This document shows, in pieces, positions 42,132 through 50,895 of a stretch of DNA of 63,822 bases (its first letter is position 1; each line of letters starts with the position of its first letter). The position numbers and the translations under genes are program-made. Location: positions 1-63,822 of the forward strand of contig NZ_JAXUHN010000067.1 in the NCBI RefSeq assembly GCF_035916875.1. Direction: 5' to 3'. Below the pieces are notes generated by a model. The model saw only the letters and a list, made by a program, of their open reading frames with translations, did no database searches and was not told the origin of the DNA. This DNA comes from Methylomicrobium sp035916875 (GTDB lineage Bacteria; Pseudomonadota; Gammaproteobacteria; Methylococcales; Methylomonadaceae).

Positions 42132-42959
42132 TCATGGAGCAGGAAACTGTTTAATAAGCAGCGGCGTCTCGGTCGCTGTTTCACTGTTCTGTAAATTCCG
42201 GCAACTGTATTGAAGCGAATAATCCCTTGAATTGTCCTGACTTTTATCAAACGCGGTATTATCAACCAAAACCGTATAGTCGCCACTCCCTCCCGGCAAA
42301 TTGACTTCATCGCTGTAGAAGTCATCTCCATTTTGATCTGTCGCGTTCGTTGCCAAACTGCCTTTAATGACCTGCGCATTCAGCGCGACTTTTGCGGGGT
42401 CGACCGTGGTATTGGTAAATTTGACATAGAGTTTGGTCGTTTCGCCGGTAGTTTTGCTCTTACCGCATGCCACCGAAAATTTGCTGGTTTTTTTGTTTTT
42501 TATTTTCTTGGCTAGGGTGCGCGCCACAGCGGGCGCGGTCAATTGATCGGCGTCATTCAGACAGTGATATTCGACCGAAAACGTCTGCGGCGTCAGGATA
42601 TCCAGGTTAGTTCCACTTGTATCCACGGAAATTTTATAGCTTCCTTTTCCTGCGGCAACGGATAGTTCGGTTTTTTCCCCTGGCGCAATTGCAAAGGCTT
42701 CTTGAGGCTGATAACCCTTTTTGGTGATATTCACATGAAGGAGTTGCGGATCGATTGCGCTGGGCGGCAATGGCGTCGTGTCGATGACTTTGACGTTCAG
42801 ATGGTCGGTATCTGGAGCGCCGCAGTTGATCCGAAATAAGTCGGTAGCCCCAATCGCATTTTTGCTTGTCATGGGCACTTCAAAAGCGAAAGCGCTTCCG
42901 CCTAATCCGACAAATAAGGACATTGCCGCAAAAACATTTCTTTTAGTTGAATTATTCAT
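42132..42959 (-). CDS. secreted unknown protein, tandem Cys-pair domains
   Basis: The 275-residue protein has a signal peptide (about 1-25, ending SAFA). Two copies follow of the domain seen alone in the 146-residue neighbour: copy 1 from FRINC to VEYHC (about 43-133), copy 2 from FSVAC to LQYSC (about 161-255), each with a Cys near its start and end. A Lys-rich linker (AKKIKNKKTSK) separates them. No known family is recognised. Domain duplication plus a one-domain paralogue next door indicates local gene duplication. Confidence 0.78.
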   Translation of the reverse strand: MNNSTKRNVFAAMSLFVGLGGSAFAFEVPMTSKNAIGATDLFRINCGAPDTDHLNVKVIDTTPLPPSAIDPQLLHVNITKKGYQPQEAFAIAPGEKTELSVAAGKGSYKISVDTSGTNLDILTPQTFSVEYHCLNDADQLTAPAVARTLAKKIKNKKTSKFSVACGKSKTTGETTKLYVKFTNTTVDPAKVALNAQVIKGSLATNATDQNGDDFYSDEVNLPGGSGDYTVLVDNTAFDKSQDNSRDYSLQYSCRNLQNSETATETPLLIKQFPAP

Positions 42960-43020
42960 AACAAACCATCTTCTTTAATTAATTCGCAATAACTAGCGAT
43001 TATCCGACGTTTCCGGCGGA

Positions 43021-43731
43021 TCACCAAAAATGCGGGATACCCAAATTGATGTCGATTTCAGCAGCGGTCGGCGTGATTGTCATTTCCGTCCCTCCATTGC
43101 AAGCAATATCCAGTGGGTTGTTAATGAGGTCACGATGAACAACCAGCACTGGCGGCTCGCCGACGCCATCGATTCCTTGCGCCGCTCCCTCGGTCGCGTA
43201 AGTTGAGCCATTGTCGGGAATCCACAGATTCACCTTTCCGGCCCTGTTCTTGGGATTGCTTCTATCACAAATATCGGCCACTGCAAGTTCGATGTTGAGC
43301 GTCTTGACGCAGGATGAGCCAAGGAACTTGGGGGAGGAGAACTCGAAAGGCACACGGCCCTGGCTGGTGGGCGAAAGGCGCCCCCCTTTGGAATAAAACC
43401 CGATTACGCCGCCTTGAGCATTTAGCTTTTCATCTTGGAGGTTAAAGATATCTTTGTTCTGAATCGTGTCGATGAGACCCGCGAGGCTGCCCGGATTCAT
43501 AACGCCGCTAAGATCGGCTTGCGGGAACACCACGCTTTGAGCGATTACCGGCTTGGACTTGCCCCCAGGAACTTCGCAGCCATGCCCAATTTTCAGGGCA
43601 TTGTCAGCTTGCGTACCTTCTTGCGCGGATGATTGCACTTCAGTGTGAGCAAAAGCAACTTGTCCGCCTGCAAATAGCGAAATGATTTGCAAGCAAAAAG
43701 CGATAGCCCTGTATGTTCTTGTATTTAGCAT
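43021..43731 (-). CDS. secreted unknown protein with mature N-terminal His and HGC motif
   Basis: The 236-residue protein has a signal ending VAFA before HTEV, so histidine is the predicted first mature residue. Soon after comes LKIGHGCEVP. Four cysteines are shared with the 343-residue paralogue (HGC, SSC, DIC, IAC), along with LVVHRDLINNP and a C-terminus ending in FW. N-terminal His plus HGC recalls YcnI/DUF1775 copper-binding proteins, but similarity is remote and unproven. It may bind copper through a histidine-brace-like site. Confidence 0.75.
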   Translation of the reverse strand: MLNTRTYRAIAFCLQIISLFAGGQVAFAHTEVQSSAQEGTQADNALKIGHGCEVPGGKSKPVIAQSVVFPQADLSGVMNPGSLAGLIDTIQNKDIFNLQDEKLNAQGGVIGFYSKGGRLSPTSQGRVPFEFSSPKFLGSSCVKTLNIELAVADICDRSNPKNRAGKVNLWIPDNGSTYATEGAAQGIDGVGEPPVLVVHRDLINNPLDIACNGGTEMTITPTAAEIDINLGIPHFW

Positions 43732-43914
43732 GGATATACCTTATGGGTATCGTATTACAATCAACGGCGAAGAAATCCTGCCGAGGTTACTATCATTTTG
43801 GATAACAAATTCGCAAGTTTAACATATTGCAATTTTACATTTACCCCTTGTTTTAGTCCATTTAGTCAAATTATCCGTTCAAACGATTGCTCTTTGGCGT
43901 TGACGATATCCGAT

Positions 43915-43955
43915 AGTAAAATGCAGCAGCGGGTTACCCGCTGTTGCATTTTACT
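43915..43955 (-). terminator. 19-bp stem-loop after the 343-residue protein gene
   Basis: Arms 43915-43933 and 43937-43955 pair over 19 bases with one G-T and loop TTA. On the minus strand the stem ends in TTTTACT. It lies 100 bases downstream of the secreted protein gene at 44054. The remainder of the 43732-44053 gap is AT-rich with no gene. Confidence 0.6.
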
Positions 43956-44053
43956 AAGCCGGGGCATTTAGAAAAACTCCATTCCCGTGATGCCCCTTTC
44001 AATGAGACCAGCTGACGCACTGGACTGCTGTATCCCATCGGCGTTTATCTAAA

Positions 44054-45085
44054 TTACGGCTGCGGCCAAAACGCCGGACCGGTCGCACCGGTAGGATATT
44101 TACCTTTCGGGATGTTCAGATATTTATCGATATCGGTGCCTTTCGGTTCGATCACCACGTCGTACTGATTCGCCGGATCCGCGCAGGCGCCTTGGAAAGG
44201 GTTGTTGGTGGTATCGCGAAGTACCGTGAACGACGGCCAGAAATCCGTGCCTGGCGAGGCATCGATAGTCGCCTGGCTGTTCGGCATGATCAATGGGTTG
44301 GCGGTCATGTTGAAAATTGCACTGTCCGTATAAGAACCGACCCACGCATCCATCCGGTCAGGATTCTTGTCGCTTTTAGGACCTTTCAGACACCAGTTGC
44401 CAACCGCGACCCGCACAACGAGACTTTTTGCGCAGGAGGTGGATTTGAATTTGGGAATCGTATGCTTGAACGTGGACAACCCGGTCGTGCTGATTACATC
44501 TTCTTCAAGCGGAGCCACCTGCGAGTCATATTTGGTTGGGCCGTTATAAACCGCATAACCCCTGGTAATGCCTGTACCGTCAATTTTGGGTATGATGACG
44601 TTGCCGAACAAATTCGGACTCACCAGGCCGAGACCGAAGTTATTAAACGCCTGACCCGCAACGGCGCCTTGAATATCGTCGGAAAGATCGTTCGGACTGG
44701 CAATCGCGCCACCGGCGCTGCCGATCGGGCTGGCAACGGGCGTTCCGACCAGCGTTTTTCCGCTGATCGAACCGGCCGCATACCGAAAGATTCTCACGTC
44801 AGAGGAATTCGTCGAATTCGGAAATACCGCCGCCTGGCCGATTACATTCAGATGAACCGCCGGAGTGCCTTCGGCAACGTCATTCGTCAAACAACCGTGT
44901 GTGATCGTAAACGCATTATAGACCGTGGAGGAAAACGCCGTAGCGGAACTCAGCCCTGTGTTGCCCATACCCTCAAGGAATACCTTGTCTTTAATGCCGG
45001 TGTGCGCATAAGCCATTTGACCCGCACCGCACATCATCGCCGCCAAAGAACAGAGACGCATCGCTTGTATTGATTTTTTTTTCAT
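44054..45085 (-). CDS. secreted unknown protein, paralogue of the HGC-motif protein
   Basis: The 343-residue protein has a signal ending MAYA before HTGI, so the mature N-terminus is again histidine. It shares with the 236-residue neighbour the ITHGCL motif, four cysteines (HGC, TSC, NWC, GAC), VLRDTTNNPF near the end, a DIDxxLxIP element and a final FW(PQP). A longer middle part (about 75-190) carries the extra length. It is the first gene of the minus-strand cluster, with a Fur-box-like site 330 bases upstream. Family unknown; metal binding in the periplasm is inference. Confidence 0.77.
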   Translation of the reverse strand: MKKKSIQAMRLCSLAAMMCGAGQMAYAHTGIKDKVFLEGMGNTGLSSATAFSSTVYNAFTITHGCLTNDVAEGTPAVHLNVIGQAAVFPNSTNSSDVRIFRYAAGSISGKTLVGTPVASPIGSAGGAIASPNDLSDDIQGAVAGQAFNNFGLGLVSPNLFGNVIIPKIDGTGITRGYAVYNGPTKYDSQVAPLEEDVISTTGLSTFKHTIPKFKSTSCAKSLVVRVAVGNWCLKGPKSDKNPDRMDAWVGSYTDSAIFNMTANPLIMPNSQATIDASPGTDFWPSFTVLRDTTNNPFQGACADPANQYDVVIEPKGTDIDKYLNIPKGKYPTGATGPAFWPQP

Positions 45086-45412
45086 TCGCTCTCCAAATTT
45101 ATTAATTTTTTTTCGTATCCACTTAGCAAAAAAGCCCCAAACGCCATTTCCAAAGGGAAAAGAAACCGGCCTTCCGCTGTATTGTTTCGATTTTTCTTGC
45201 TTTAAGCGATCCTAGCGTGACAACCGCAAAGCACTCTTTTGCCGTTTTCGCCCATTCGGAATCGTCTAGCCCATACATGAAGCACCAACCATGCCAAGAA
45301 GGCTACCGCCAAGGCAAACACATATCGAACTTCACAAATGCAGCAACCCGGCTTATTTGGTGAAAACGCATCTCATTTGCAAAAAATATGTGTGATTTTA
45401 AAGGCTTATAAT

Positions 45413-45431
45413 AAAATTCATAATCATTATT
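45413..45431. promoter_or_regulatory. Fur-box-like site
   Basis: The 19 bases match the classical Fur consensus (GATAATGATAATCATTATC) at 14 of 19 positions, with the 11-base core ATAATCATTAT intact. It lies in the AT-rich DNA upstream of the secreted-protein cluster, with TATAAT-like hexamers beside it. Fur itself is encoded at 10925-11341. Confidence 0.45.
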
Positions 45432-45564
45432 TAAGAATTGTCGTCTAGTTCCAACAGAACTTTCATCCCCTCAGGGAATCCGATATTCGAGTACTAAAAG
45501 GCAACCCTTTTCCCGAATCTATCGGAAGGAAAAATGCAAATACGTCATTTCGCACAATAAACGT

Positions 45565-45589
45565 GTGTTAAATAACATAGTTTAATTAA
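45565..45589. repeat. imperfect 25-bp direct repeat, copy 1
   Basis: This matches 46188-46212 at 22 of 25 positions in the same orientation; shared parts are AAATAACA and GTTTAATTAA. The two copies bracket about 600 bases without a convincing gene. Confidence 0.6.
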
Positions 45590-45654
45590 ACTACTCAGGC
45601 TCTCGCCATACTCTTTTTTACGGACTTTGCTAAGTAGGAACGCGACGAGACTCT

Positions 45655-45698
45655 GTAAAAAAACCCAGAACCGCCGCATTGCACGACGTTCCTGGGTT
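45655..45698 (-). terminator. minus-strand intrinsic terminator in the gene-free region
   Basis: On the minus strand, AACCCAGGAAC pairs with GTTCTGGGTT across a 15-base loop (one bulge) and is followed directly by seven T. This is a good intrinsic terminator for a transcript coming from the right. The nearest upstream gene, glnE, ends 540 bases earlier, so another transcript may end here. Confidence 0.6.
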
Positions 45699-46187
45699 GA
45701 AGACATTGATCAAGGTGGATTCACCTTAATGCAATGAAACAGCCTCGGGTAAAGATTTTGAGAGAGGAGAAAACCATTGCCGTAACAATCCGGAGTGTGA
45801 TGTCAAAAAGCAATTGTTTAATCAATTTGATCCTGAGCCAGAATAACCAGCGAGCAACATACCGGCAGCATTCCAGTCTGTATACAAGATCACATAGGCA
45901 TAAGCACATATCATGCCAGAGTTCTCCAACAAACTTAGTTACGGTTGGCAGCACCAAAAAAACCACAATTCATTGATATAAAAAATAAATACCATGAATG
46001 GCCAACATAAAGAGCACTTGCTGAGCCTCACTATCGACCCTAAATTAAAGACACTAAACAAGGAGTCACTCAGCCCTTTCACGACCAAATAAGTCAAATG
46101 ACACACATTTCATATTAAACTTTCCTCAAGCACGACAAGCTTTGCAAACATCATCAGTGAAGACAGCCATCCGCCACAGAATTGGCC

Positions 46188-46212
46188 GTGTCAAATAACA
46201 CCGTTTAATTAA
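46188..46212. repeat. imperfect 25-bp direct repeat, copy 2
   Basis: This is the second copy of the repeat at 45565-45589, 26 bases downstream of the glnE stop on the minus strand. Confidence 0.6.
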
Positions 46213-46238
46213 CGCAAAATCCCATAACTTTCTGCCTA

Positions 46239-49094
46239 CTACGCCTCCACGATTTTGTCCCACAACGCCCCAACCTTTTCACTCAGGACGGCGGTTTCGG
46301 CTGAATCGATCACGGCGGGACCATCCCGCAACACTTGCTTGTGCCCGTAATCGCGATAGGCACAATAAGCGGTTTTTAGGGTTTCCGCGCTTTCCCTGGA
46401 GATAAAGCCCACATTGGCAAGACCATCCAATTGCCTGATATTGTCGGTATAAGTCGTCAAAGCCGGAAATTTTGCCGCCTGACTCAGCACACCGTATTGG
46501 ACGATGAACTCGATGTCGGCGATGCCGCCCCGGCTTTGTTTCAAGTCGAATTTGCCGGCGTCCTTCGTCGCCAGCCCGGCGCGCATTTTTTCGCGCATGT
46601 CGCGAACTTCTTTTTTCAACGCATCGGCATCCCTCGGCAGACTTAGGATCATGTGCCGCACGGCCTCGTATTTTTCTTTCAGCTTCGGGTCCCCGGCGAT
46701 GAAACGCCCCCGAACGAGTGCCTGATGCTCCCAGGTCCAAGCCTGATTTTTCTGATAGTCTTCATAGCCGTTGATATGGCAGACCAACAGGCCGGAGTCG
46801 CCGTTAGGCCGCAGCCGCATATCCACTTCGTACAGCACGCCGGACAACATCCGGGTGTCGAGAATATGCCGGACCCTTTGCCCCAGCCGGCCGTAGAACT
46901 GGGCCGTTGAAATCGGCTTGTCGCCAGAGGTCGAAGCATGGCCGTCCAGGCAGTCATAAATAAATACCAGATCGAGATCCGAGCCATAACCGAGCTCGAT
47001 GCCGCCGAACTTGCCGAGGCCGATCACCGCAAAACCGCTATGAACACCGTCGCTGCCGGGAGGCTTGCCGTACTTTTGCACGAGCGCCAACCAGGCGCGT
47101 TCGACGACTTTTTCGACGATGCTTTCGGCGATATAGGTCAGATAATCGCTGACCACCATCAACGGAATCGCTCCCATCAGGTCCGCCGCCACAACCTTCA
47201 ATACCCGCTGCTGTTTGAACTGGCGCAGCAAAATCATCGTCTGCTCGAGTTCCTCGGCATCGACCGATTGCAACAACCAATCCAACTGCTCGGTAAGGTC
47301 CGTTTTCTTTAGCGGGGCAAACAGCGACCGCGCATCGATCAGTTCATCGAACACCACCGGATAATGCGCCAGATAGCGGCAAATCCAGGGGCTGGCCGCG
47401 GCCAGCCGAAGCAACAGCGCCAAGGCTTGGGGGTTTTCGGACAACAAGGCCAGATAAACCGTCCTGCCGGCGACTGCGGTAAAAATGTCCAGCACGCGTT
47501 TGAAAACCTCATCGGGCCGATCAAACTCCCGCATCGCGTCCAACACTTGCGGCATCAGGCGGTCCAACACGCCGGCGCCTTTCGCGGTTAGGCGCCGCAC
47601 CGCCGCGGAATCCCTAAACGTGTCGAGGTTGTCGAGCGCCGCTTCCACATCGGCAAAACCGAATGCCTTGAGCCATTCGGCATCATCGCTGTCGCTATTC
47701 CAACTCGGCCTGCCGTTTGCTTGGGTGCTTTCCTGCTTCGTCAACGAAAAAACCTGGCCGAACACCTCGTGCACGGCGTTTCTGACCCGGTCCAGTTCCT
47801 GCTTGAACGCATCCCAGCCGGCGAAGCCGAGCGAATGCGCCAGCGCGGCCCGCGCCTGCGAAGAGGCCGGCAAATCGTGAGTCTGTTTGTCCTGATATTG
47901 CTGGATGTGGTTTTCGACGACGCGCAGAAACACATAAGAATGCTGTAGCTGCTCGGCATCTTCCGTAGTCAACAGATGCAATTCGCCGAGGCGTTTCAGC
48001 ACATCCTGAATGCCGCGCATTTGCAGCGATTTTTCCTTGCCGCCGCGAATCAATTGAAAAGCCTGGCCGATAAACTCGATTTCGCGGATGCCGCCCGGGC
48101 CCAGCTTGACGTTCTCCATGCGGTCCTTACGTTTCAATTCCTGGGTGATCTGCTGTTTCAACGCCCGCAGTTCCTCGAACGCGCCGTAATCGAGATAGCG
48201 GCGATACACAAAAGATTGCAGCATCGCCATCAACTGTTTGCCGGCTTCAAAATCGCCGGCGACCTGGCGCGCCTTGATCATCGCATAGCGCTCCCATTCG
48301 CGCGCCTGGGTCAGATAATAGTTTTCCATGCCGTCGAAGGTCATGATCACCGCGCCGCTGTCGCCATACGGCCGAAGTCTGATATCTGTGCGAAACACGA
48401 AACCATCGACTGTAATCTCGTCGAGCACCCTGACCAGACTTTGGCAGAGGCGGGTGAAAAACTCGCTGTAACTGGTCTCTTTGCGATCCTGAAGCATGCC
48501 CTCCTCCGGAAACGCGAAAATAAGATCGATGTCTGACGAATAATTCAATTCATACGCACCGAGTTTGCCCATGCCGAGCACGATGATCTGCTGCGGGCTG
48601 CCGTCTTTTAACAACGGCGTGCCGCGTTTTTCGGTCGCCTGCCGATAAAGAAAATCGAGCGCATAGCGGATGCAGGCATCCGCGAGCAGCGACAAATCCA
48701 TCAACGTTTCGCCGAGATTCGACCAGCCGGCCAGATCGCGCCAGGCGATGCGGACCATCTCGCGGCGGCGGAATTGCCGAAGCGCGGTCATCAACGCGCT
48801 TTCGGAATCGACGATCAACGCATTCAGCCTGTCCTGGCACTCATTGGCCCCATAGGCGCGCGTCAAATCGCCGGAATCGATCAGCGCAATCAGCAGGTCC
48901 GGGCTTTTACAGCATTCTTCGGCCACAAACGGACTGGCGCACCAGACCTTGACCAACGCCTCGGCAAACTCGGGCGACCGAGGCAATTCAAGATTCATCG
49001 CGGCGAGACGCTCGGTCCACTTGTGCAAATGTGCGGCTACCGTTTCTTGCAGTTCGGCCGGCGCGGCAGCCAGTGCGGTTTTGAAATGATTCAT
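46239..49094 (-). CDS. glnE: glutamine synthetase adenylyltransferase/deadenylase
   Basis: The protein has 951 residues from ATG 49094. The frame reaches 49217, but that overlaps the divergent Hpt gene, and 951 residues is close to the usual 940-950. ATG 49130 is an alternative. Two nucleotidyltransferase domains are visible: GMGKLGAYELNYSSDIDLIF in the N-terminal deadenylylase half and GLGKFGGIELGYGSDLDLVF in the adenylylase half. It adds or removes AMP on glutamine synthetase in response to PII and glutamine. Confidence 0.95.
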   Translation of the reverse strand: MNHFKTALAAAPAELQETVAAHLHKWTERLAAMNLELPRSPEFAEALVKVWCASPFVAEECCKSPDLLIALIDSGDLTRAYGANECQDRLNALIVDSESALMTALRQFRRREMVRIAWRDLAGWSNLGETLMDLSLLADACIRYALDFLYRQATEKRGTPLLKDGSPQQIIVLGMGKLGAYELNYSSDIDLIFAFPEEGMLQDRKETSYSEFFTRLCQSLVRVLDEITVDGFVFRTDIRLRPYGDSGAVIMTFDGMENYYLTQAREWERYAMIKARQVAGDFEAGKQLMAMLQSFVYRRYLDYGAFEELRALKQQITQELKRKDRMENVKLGPGGIREIEFIGQAFQLIRGGKEKSLQMRGIQDVLKRLGELHLLTTEDAEQLQHSYVFLRVVENHIQQYQDKQTHDLPASSQARAALAHSLGFAGWDAFKQELDRVRNAVHEVFGQVFSLTKQESTQANGRPSWNSDSDDAEWLKAFGFADVEAALDNLDTFRDSAAVRRLTAKGAGVLDRLMPQVLDAMREFDRPDEVFKRVLDIFTAVAGRTVYLALLSENPQALALLLRLAAASPWICRYLAHYPVVFDELIDARSLFAPLKKTDLTEQLDWLLQSVDAEELEQTMILLRQFKQQRVLKVVAADLMGAIPLMVVSDYLTYIAESIVEKVVERAWLALVQKYGKPPGSDGVHSGFAVIGLGKFGGIELGYGSDLDLVFIYDCLDGHASTSGDKPISTAQFYGRLGQRVRHILDTRMLSGVLYEVDMRLRPNGDSGLLVCHINGYEDYQKNQAWTWEHQALVRGRFIAGDPKLKEKYEAVRHMILSLPRDADALKKEVRDMREKMRAGLATKDAGKFDLKQSRGGIADIEFIVQYGVLSQAAKFPALTTYTDNIRQLDGLANVGFISRESAETLKTAYCAYRDYGHKQVLRDGPAVIDSAETAVLSEKVGALWDKIVEA

Positions 49095-49203
49095 TGATGA
49101 GTCGATGCGGTGGTCTTTCAAACCGGACATAATAACCATAAAATAGTTAATCGAGTAGGGTGAGCAGCGCTTTTTTGCCCGCATTGATTTAAAGGCCGCA
49201 ACC

Positions 49204-49575
49204 ATGCACGATAACAACGAGACTCCGGATTACCTACAGATGATTTTGACCAGGACACGCAACGACATGCGCCTGGCGTTTACGATATTCTCACAGTTAT
49301 TTGCGGAACTTCCGGAACAACTGGACGGCATTCAAGATGCGCTGAATCGGCGGCAATACGATCTTGCCCGGCAAATTACGCATAAGCTGCACGGATCGAT
49401 GAGTTTTTGCGGGATCGAGAATATCCGGAAACAGGCGGAACATCTTGAACAGTGTTTAGTCAACAAAAATTATGATGCGATCAACCGCTATTGGTTTCAG
49501 CTTCAACAATGCGCTCTTGATTTTACCAAGCAGCAGCAGACGTTGCTTTCCGGTTTATCCGGGGATAATGTTTAG
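49204..49575 (+). CDS. stand-alone Hpt phosphotransfer protein
   Basis: The 123-residue all-helical protein has the Hpt motif ITHKLHGSMSFCGI, with His60 the expected phosphoacceptor. It relays phosphate between hybrid histidine kinases and response regulators. Partners are not in the window. Start ATG 49204 follows AAAGG. It is divergent from glnE across roughly 110 bases. Confidence 0.85.
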   Translation: MHDNNETPDYLQMILTRTRNDMRLAFTIFSQLFAELPEQLDGIQDALNRRQYDLARQITHKLHGSMSFCGIENIRKQAEHLEQCLVNKNYDAINRYWFQLQQCALDFTKQQQTLLSGLSGDNV

Positions 49576-49635
49576 TTGCGGATTATTTAGCCGATATCAT
49601 TTATCATTCGGCATCACACCATGGGAGGATAGTAA

Positions 49636-49965
49636 ATGAACACATTACGCTTTTATTTGACGGTTGCCATCGCCGCTCTATCGCTAGGCACCGCAGCCAA
49701 CGCCAATGCGGACAATAGCTCGGCAGGCAAATTCGGCCGCGGACTGGCCGGCATGACCTGCGGCTTTCTCGAAATTCCAGGCAATATCGTGCAGGAGACG
49801 CGCAAAAGCGGCGCGATCGGCTTTCCGATTGGATTGGCGATGGGATTAGGCATGACGGTCACCCGCGAACTGGTCGGCGTTTACGAGTTCGTCTCCGCGC
49901 CTTTTCCGGTGCCGGCGGGTTTCAGGCCGATATTAAGACCCGAATATCCTTGGGATTATTTCTAA
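49636..49965 (+). CDS. exosortase-system-associated protein, TIGR04073-like
   Basis: The 109-residue exported protein has a signal peptide (about 1-25, ANA). The body matches what I recall of TIGR04073: KFGRGLAGMTCGFLEIPGNI, then a Gly-rich helix (GFPIGLAMGLGMTVTRELVG) and VYEFVSAPFPVPAGFRPILR with a terminal PE-Y motif. GGGAGGA precedes the ATG. The family occurs in genomes with exosortase sorting, but no exosortase or PEP-CTERM gene is seen here. Confidence 0.82.
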   Translation: MNTLRFYLTVAIAALSLGTAANANADNSSAGKFGRGLAGMTCGFLEIPGNIVQETRKSGAIGFPIGLAMGLGMTVTRELVGVYEFVSAPFPVPAGFRPILRPEYPWDYF

Positions 49966-49989
49966 TCGATCGCTCAAAGGCATCATTTC

Positions 49990-50022
49990 GGTTGGCGCAA
50001 GGCAGATCCGATCGCGCCAACC
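49990..50022. terminator. 9-bp stem-loop after the TIGR04073-like gene
   Basis: GGTTGGCGC (49990-49998) pairs with GCGCCAACC (50014-50022). No long T tract follows. The rest of the 300-base gap to 50265 shows nothing else I can support. Confidence 0.35.
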
Positions 50023-50265
50023 CTTCCGATTCAATACGCTAATTCCTGATATTCCGTTTCAAACCCGGCGCACGCCTTTCTGCACAGACCGTCATGACCG
50101 GTTTTACCGGCCAACACCAAGCCTTCCCTCTCGAATTTAATGCGTTAACAATGAACCTGGCATTAGGGGATCAGTCCAATCGTCAAGGAAATCATCTGGG
50201 CAGCCCGCAGCCAAATTAGATGACGAGACTGGTTTTTAACCCATCGAAATAAAGAGGGTAACGCG

Positions 50266-50769
50266 ATGAGACGCATCTACTTTTTAGCGCCGGATATCAA
50301 AACGACGCACAAAATTGTCAACGAACTCCACCAAGAAGGCTTCGAGGACAACCATATCCACATACTCGCCAAGCGGGACACACCGCTGGAAGACCTGCCG
50401 GAAGCATCCATGCTGCAGAAAACCGATTTTATCCCCGCCCTGGAACGTGGCGTCGTCCTGGGAGGTTCCGCCGGATTGTTGGCGGGAGTGGCGGCCTTGG
50501 CCTATTCGGGATTTGTAATTGCCGGCGGGCCGATCTTGGGTGTGATCATGGCGGGCGCCACGATAGGCTCGCTGATGGGCGGTCTGGCCGGCATGAATTC
50601 AGGCAATTCGAAACTCAAACAATTCGAAAAAGCGATCGAAAAAGGTGAACTGCTGGTGTTGGTCGACATTCCGATGGGTCGTATCGTCGAGATCACCGAA
50701 AAAATATCCAAACATCACCCGACCGCCGAATATGAAGGTATTGAGCCGATTTTGCCCTTGAAATATTGA
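50266..50769 (+). CDS. DUF1269-like membrane-associated protein
   Basis: The 167-residue protein begins MRRIYFLAPDIKTTHKIVNE, an alpha/beta segment. A Gly/Ala-rich hydrophobic hairpin follows (about 66-110, GGSAGLLAGVAALAY and GPILGVIMAGATIGSLMGG), then a second alpha/beta segment with ELLVLVDIPMGR. This layout fits DUF1269/general-stress GlsB-like proteins of unknown function. AGAGGG precedes ATG 50266. Confidence 0.78.
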   Translation: MRRIYFLAPDIKTTHKIVNELHQEGFEDNHIHILAKRDTPLEDLPEASMLQKTDFIPALERGVVLGGSAGLLAGVAALAYSGFVIAGGPILGVIMAGATIGSLMGGLAGMNSGNSKLKQFEKAIEKGELLVLVDIPMGRIVEITEKISKHHPTAEYEGIEPILPLKY

Positions 50770-50895
50770 GCATCCAGGCGATAGTAGCCATCGGAAGAGG
50801 TGTGGAATCGCTTCGCATTCGCGGTTGCAATCCGGCGCATCCGGCGCTAGAGTTGCCCACGGAATCAATTTCTCACTTCTCTGGAGTTTGCCGAT

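Larger units (their letters stand above)
45086..46238. other. 1.15-kb gap with no convincing gene
   Basis: The region is AT-rich. It holds the Fur-box-like site, two copies of a 25-base direct repeat and a minus-strand terminator. Short frames at 45721-45966 (minus, 81 codons) and 45734-45976 (plus, 80 codons) overlap each other and lack ribosome sites. The minus one ends 23 bases before the terminator, so an RNA or small peptide gene there is possible. Confidence 0.6.

Noticed and set aside
45721..45976. Two overlapping ~80-codon frames on opposite strands
   Set aside because: Neither has a ribosome site or recognisable features; only the minus one gains slight support from the terminator, so it is mentioned but not called.
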